From positions 1 to 36,191 of the forward strand of contig CAYZUX010000031.1 of the NCBI GenBank assembly GCA_964481775.1: a stretch of 36,191 nt of DNA, given 5' to 3'. This stretch comes from OLB16 sp964481775 (GTDB lineage: Bacteria; Hinthialibacterota; Hinthialibacteria; OLB16). The position numbers and the translations under genes were made by a program. Numbering within the stretch: position 1 is the stretch's first letter; the number at the start of each line of letters is the position of its first letter. The notes beneath the pieces were generated by a model that was not told where the DNA came from, ran no database searches, and worked only from the letters and a program-made list of their open reading frames with translations. Below, in pieces: positions 32,660 to 36,191 of the stretch.

Positions 32660-34636
32660 TTATTGGTTGATAATCTTTGAAACATCAACCTTTGAAACCT
32701 CCATGAAATCACGCGCAACACTGTAAGCGACATACATGTAGCCATCATGATAAAATCCGGCTGGATACTGGTAACCGGTTCCCCCCTTGTAAGGGGCCGG
32801 ATAAAGCTGAGTGTGGGGCTCCCAACGGATAAGAGAGTTATTGTCAAAAATCCATCCATCCCGGCTGATTCCGAGAACAAGTTGGTCCCGGCTTCCTGGG
32901 ACTGGATTTCCAACATACCAGGTCCATCGGTTCGGGAAAACGCCAAAATCCTTGTTGCCCGGGCAATCACTGAATTTTATCTGTTGACTGAGCCGCGACC
33001 AGTTAAGACCTCCATCCAGACTATAAGCATGCCAAATAAATTCTCCCCAGCGAGCAGTTCCATGCAGCACCCCATCGGGTCCTTCCCATCCACCCGGCTC
33101 CCCAACATCGGCACAGGCGGAACTGTTAATTATTCCTCCACTCCATCCAGTCAATCCGGTCGGGTCAGAGGTTGTCGGGCACCACAAACCCGTCTTACAT
33201 AAATTAAACGCCATTAACCGTCCGTCGTTGAGTTTTGCGAACTGGTGGTTACTGGATGTTTCACGAATGGAATTGACTAATCCTTTCTCTTTTTCCAGGG
33301 AATCAAGCTCATCAGGAGAAATCTCATTCCAGACCTCGCCATCCGAAGTCCAAAACACACGACCTAAGGAATTCTTGCCGGATTCCCGATAGTCTTTGTC
33401 AGCTTCATTTGTCCATCCGAGACACCACAAGTAAAGTTTCTCTTTCGTCGCGTGAATCATACGGGGAGCCACATTGACGCAGATTGGCCGTGAAGGATCT
33501 GTTTTGAAACGTGATTTTATTGCTTCCAGCCAGGCGTCATTGTTTTCTTTTCCGAAATAGACAGGTGATGACCAATTCGAAAGGCTCATGTCATCAGAAT
33601 GGGAGAGCATTCCGAGATAGGGATTTGTGTGCTCATCCCTCGATGTTGCTTGCCAAGCCACATAAAGGCGTCCCTTCCATGGAACGATCAAAGCACCATG
33701 ATGGTAGGTGAGGTCCTCAAGCCCGCGTGGACGGTGCACGACATGCCGGGTACTCGGTAATTTTGGGAGATCCATGATGTTCTTGGGAAGAATGAGTTCA
33801 ACTTGTCTGTCAGGTGGTGGTGGTGCAGGAATTGGCCCCTCTGCCTGGATGAGAATAAAGTCTTTCGGTGAAAATGTGCCAGTAAAAGTCGACTCACAAA
33901 CCTCATCAATATACCCAGTAAATCCATTTCCCGTATTTGCATTTGATATTCCAATACCACGAGTAACTTCAAAAGTTCCCATCGACAACTCAAAATCCCC
34001 TAAACCATCCATCAACTGACCATCCACATACAGAAACAATGCTTTCACTGAGGAATCATACACTCCCGCGATGTGGGTGAAAGTTTTCCTGTCAGCCGGT
34101 ATAGCCTTTCGTGTATGGTCCGAGGCAATCGATGTCCATGAACCTGATTGAGCCCGTGCTGCGAACATACAGGACCGATTGTTAAGCAAGCGGAGTTCCA
34201 TGTTTCCACCTTTATAGGGTGCGTCATTAATGGAAATCAGATTGCTCCAACCTTGTCCTGTTCCGCTCGAAGAGTCTGGTGCAATGATAATCTCAAGAAT
34301 TCTCGATTCTCCTCCGGAAGCAGAATACTTCAAACGTAAACCATCACAGTCGCCAGCCCCTTCACCATTGAGCCACAGGACCTCACGCCCATCAGACAGG
34401 CGCACAAGGGCTGGAGAGGTATCAGAACTGTGATTAATGACTTCGATTATTCCATCAGGTGGGACCTCGCCAGCCGTACCATCGGGAGAGTAATTTTCTA
34501 TATTATCAGCAGGTTGATGGTGATTAAAATTCAGTCGCCATTGAACTTTAACCTCGGCTGCCCAGCCAGACTCGACATAGATGGTGAGAATCGTGAGGAG
34601 GGGGTATAAAGCAGAAAAAGAATATCGTTGAAACAT
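32660..34636 (-). CDS. Secreted LamG + sialidase-fold propeller protein
   Basis: A 658-residue exported protein and the first gene of the cluster. Residues 1-26 are a signal peptide (MFQRYSFSALYPLLTILTIYVESGWA). About 60-255 is a LamG domain (FTHIAGVYDSSVKALFLYVDGQLMDG in its core). A short Pro-rich linker (PIPAPPPPDR) leads to a sialidase-fold propeller (about 285-658) that ends with TGYQYPAGFYHDGYMYVAYSV, homologous to both propellers of the later cluster gene. Catalytic residues could not be assigned with confidence. AGGAGGTGAT, an extended match to the 16S anti-Shine-Dalgarno sequence, lies just upstream, so the ATG at 34636 is chosen over an in-frame TTG two codons earlier. Confidence 0.78.
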   Translation of the reverse strand: MFQRYSFSALYPLLTILTIYVESGWAAEVKVQWRLNFNHHQPADNIENYSPDGTAGEVPPDGIIEVINHSSDTSPALVRLSDGREVLWLNGEGAGDCDGLRLKYSASGGESRILEIIIAPDSSSGTGQGWSNLISINDAPYKGGNMELRLLNNRSCMFAARAQSGSWTSIASDHTRKAIPADRKTFTHIAGVYDSSVKALFLYVDGQLMDGLGDFELSMGTFEVTRGIGISNANTGNGFTGYIDEVCESTFTGTFSPKDFILIQAEGPIPAPPPPDRQVELILPKNIMDLPKLPSTRHVVHRPRGLEDLTYHHGALIVPWKGRLYVAWQATSRDEHTNPYLGMLSHSDDMSLSNWSSPVYFGKENNDAWLEAIKSRFKTDPSRPICVNVAPRMIHATKEKLYLWCLGWTNEADKDYRESGKNSLGRVFWTSDGEVWNEISPDELDSLEKEKGLVNSIRETSSNHQFAKLNDGRLMAFNLCKTGLWCPTTSDPTGLTGWSGGIINSSACADVGEPGGWEGPDGVLHGTARWGEFIWHAYSLDGGLNWSRLSQQIKFSDCPGNKDFGVFPNRWTWYVGNPVPGSRDQLVLGISRDGWIFDNNSLIRWEPHTQLYPAPYKGGTGYQYPAGFYHDGYMYVAYSVARDFMEVSKVDVSKIINQ

Positions 34637-34793
34637 ATACAATCACCTCCTGAAAAAAGAGAGTCAATAAAGACACCACTTCTGCCAACTCGGCATCCGC
34701 AGAGAGATGTAAATCAGTGGAAACATCCAACCCGAATTCAGTTGATATCGATTGAATATTCCCAACAACCTGGATCTTTGTTCTCAAGAATAA

Positions 34794-34946
34794 TCTGATA
34801 GGACTGTCAACCACAAAAAAGGTCAGGCCATCGGCTCTCCAACCAAGGAATCTGGCCCATTCTGATTGAGTGTGATCCTATCAGAAAACCTTATATCGAA
34901 ACAATATACCTGATCTAAACGAATGTCAACCATAATATATCTGATA
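34794..34946 (-). promoter_or_regulatory. Candidate operator sites (TATCAGA/TCTGATA) around the cluster promoter
   Basis: The heptamer TATCAGA occurs three times on either strand: 34940-34946, 34879-34885 and 34794-34800. The latter two form a perfect 10-bp inverted pair (TCCTATCAGA / TCTGATAGGA). They lie just upstream of the -35, near +10 and near +95 of the proposed promoter. They are possible binding sites for the cluster's GntR regulator. Assigned by inspection; a 7-mer can recur by chance. Confidence 0.3.
34901..34929 (-). promoter_or_regulatory. Candidate sigma70-type promoter of the glycan cluster
   Basis: On the minus strand a perfect TTGACA (34929-34924) is followed after 17 bases by TATTGT (34906-34901, four of six). 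Transcription would start near 34894 and give a leader of about 260 bases before the first cluster gene at 34636. Confidence 0.5.
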
Positions 34947-35096
34947 AATTCTCGCTTGTTTGGGCGGGAGAATGCAGGCAACTACAAACACAGCATGCTC
35001 AATGAAGGGCCTGCAAACAAGCCTTTTGGTTCCTGTAGGAGGTTGGGATATCAGCTTTTCATCTCTTACAGTTTGATGAGAAAGGGGGTAACCATG

Positions 35097-35209
35097 GATT
35101 CCCGCTTGCGCGGGAATGACGAGACAAGTTAATTTGCTCGGAGATCGTCATTCCCGCGCAAGCGGGAATCCACAACCTCATCACAAGAACGATTTTTCAA
35201 CAGGCTGCT
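35097..35209. repeat. REP-like element, copy 2 (right border of cluster)
   Basis: A perfect 24-bp inverted repeat (35097-35120 with 35147-35170, spacer 26 bp). Each arm contains ATTCCC-N8-GGGAAT, the pattern described for the neisserial dRS3 repeat. A tail to 35209 ends in TTTTTCAACAGGCTGCT. The segment 35100-35209 matches copy 1 at 20810-20919, direct orientation. Confidence 0.9.
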
Positions 35210-35526
35210 GGTCTTCATCCCAGAACAATGAGAGTCTTCCAATACTTCAGTTCAGCCGGGCATGCAGTTGCACTGGTCTCTTTCCACATCGTCTTTTCCA
35301 TCGGCCTGTACATATCCCGGCATCAGAAAATGACCGCCGGTGTTTCATTGCTCTGCGAAGGATTCCGGGGTGGGCCATTGCCTTCGCTATTCCCATCATC
35401 TTGACGTTTATCGTGAAATTTCATCCAAATGCGTATTTTGGATGCAAATAGAAAAGTGCTGGAGGAGGGACGGCATCTCCTCCCCATCGATTTGTGAGCG
35501 GATATCAGCCTGGCAGGGGGGATGGT

Positions 35527-36191
35527 TTATTCCTTCATCCCCATTCGCCACTTCGTCTCCCGGATCAGGCAGTAGGATACAGGCACAATAAAGAGGGTGA
35601 TCAGCTGCACAATCATTCCGCCAAAACCGGGAATTGCCATCGGCACCATCACATCCGAGCCGCGTCCGGTGGAGGTCAATACCGGCATCAATCCAAGTAT
35701 CGTGGTCGCCGTGGTCATCATGCAGGGACGGATCCTGCGCTTGCCTGCAAAGAGGGTGGCCTCACGGATCTCCTGAATACTCTTGGGTTTGACTTCCTTG
35801 AAACGCTGATCGAGATACGCCCCAACCACCACCCCATCATCCTCGGCAATCCCGAATAAGGCCAGGAATCCAACCCATACTGCCACCGAAAGATTGATGG
35901 GTCCGACCTGGAACAGCTCCCGCATATCTTCTCCGAAGATGCTGAAGTTCAAAAACCAGTCCTGGCCATACAGCCAGATCAGAATGAACCCGCCCGACCC
36001 TGAAACCAGGATCCCAATGAAAATAATGAAGGTGGTCAGGACCTTGCGGAATTCGAGATAGATGATCAGGAAGGTGATGAACAACGACAGCGGCAGGATG
36101 ATCGACAGAGTTTTTGTGGCACGGACCTGGTTTTCATAGCTTCCCGCGAATTTGTAGTTGCACCCCGGTGGAAGGACCAATTCGCCCGATT
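35527..36191 (-). CDS. CusA/CzcA-type heavy-metal RND efflux pump, C-terminal part
   Basis: The inner-membrane proton-driven pump subunit of a tripartite metal efflux system; only the last 221 or so codons lie in the window and the frame is open to the edge. Seen are the PPGCNYKFAGSYENQ segment, which corresponds to the PG-x-Y...G-x-YE region before the second membrane block, then TM helices (SIILPLSLFITFLIIYLEF, TFIIFIGILVSGSGGFILIW, VAVWVGFLALFGIAEDDGVVVG). The family signature RRIRPCMMTTATTILGLMPVLTSTGRGSDVMVPMA-like block follows, with the last helix GGMIVQLITLFIVPVSY. The tail is basic (RETKWRMGMKE), as usual. The other pump genes (CusB- and CusC-like) must lie beyond the window if present. 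It has no evident link to the glycan cluster. Confidence 0.92.
   Translation of the reverse strand, partial: SGELVLPPGCNYKFAGSYENQVRATKTLSIILPLSLFITFLIIYLEFRKVLTTFIIFIGILVSGSGGFILIWLYGQDWFLNFSIFGEDMRELFQVGPINLSVAVWVGFLALFGIAEDDGVVVGAYLDQRFKEVKPKSIQEIREATLFAGKRRIRPCMMTTATTILGLMPVLTSTGRGSDVMVPMAIPGFGGMIVQLITLFIVPVSYCLIRETKWRMGMKE

Larger units (their letters stand above)
34637..35526. other. Intergenic region: cluster promoter side and REP-like element
   Basis: These 890 bases separate the first cluster gene from the RND pump gene. The part 34640-34960 is A+T-rich and holds the promoter candidate and TATCAGA sites. The part 35097-35209 is the repeat element. In 35210-35526 no gene is supported; a small hairpin (CATCCAAA / TTTGGATG, 35422-35444) is the only structure seen. 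Confidence 0.6.

Noticed and set aside
35116..35451. 111-codon plus-strand open frame
   Set aside because: It begins inside the REP-like repeat and reads through it (RHSRASGNPQPHHKNDF type translation), with no ribosome-binding site and no plausible domain.

Overview
The window comes from a Gram-negative bacterium with a genome rich in accessory glycan genes. Clues are a large secreted GH2 enzyme, sialidase-fold proteins, an orphan type II pseudopilin, strong Shine-Dalgarno sites, several apparent TTG starts and many intergenic palindromes. This gene mix resembles Planctomycetota/Lentisphaerota-like lineages or candidate phyla such as Sumerlaeota or Hydrogenedentota. That placement is an inference from gene content; there is no rRNA or tRNA gene in the window. 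A run of exactly 100 N (3563-3662) shows that this is a scaffold, not a closed sequence.

Left part (1-9.8 kb): the 3' end of cysS; a G+C-rich inverted repeat; a membrane-anchored tri-haem cytochrome c peroxidase; then on the minus strand a class I glutamine amidotransferase, a tangle of partial duplications around the sequence gap, a HAD hydrolase, a 0.5-kb intergenic region with an array of four hairpins, mscL, and a LamG-GH2 (beta-mannosidase-like) secreted enzyme. A stand-alone receiver-like protein lies on the plus strand and ends at a strong terminator.

Middle part (9.9-20.6 kb): a tight minus-strand operon reads ftsH - small membrane protein - coiled-coil/DUF2325 protein - SGNH hydrolase - PaaK/CapK-like adenylating enzyme, with start/stop overlaps at three of the four junctions. 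hemL lies just upstream of ftsH. Divergent from hemL is a two-gene unit (SnoaL-like protein, deacetylase-fold protein) with overlapping stop and start.

Right part (20.8-35.2 kb): seven minus-strand genes form a visibly more A+T-rich cluster. In order of transcription they are a LamG + sialidase-fold protein, a pseudopilin, a four-repeat secreted protein, a second sialidase-fold protein with two propellers, a DHDPS/N-acetylneuraminate-lyase family aldolase, a GH38 alpha-mannosidase and a GntR/FadR-type regulator. The set looks like glycan sensing or degradation under its own regulator, with a good sigma70-type promoter candidate at its head. Two direct copies of a 110-bp REP-like element (20810-20919 and 35100-35209, two mismatches) bracket this cluster, which suggests it is a discrete island. 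The window ends inside a CusA/CzcA-type RND efflux gene.
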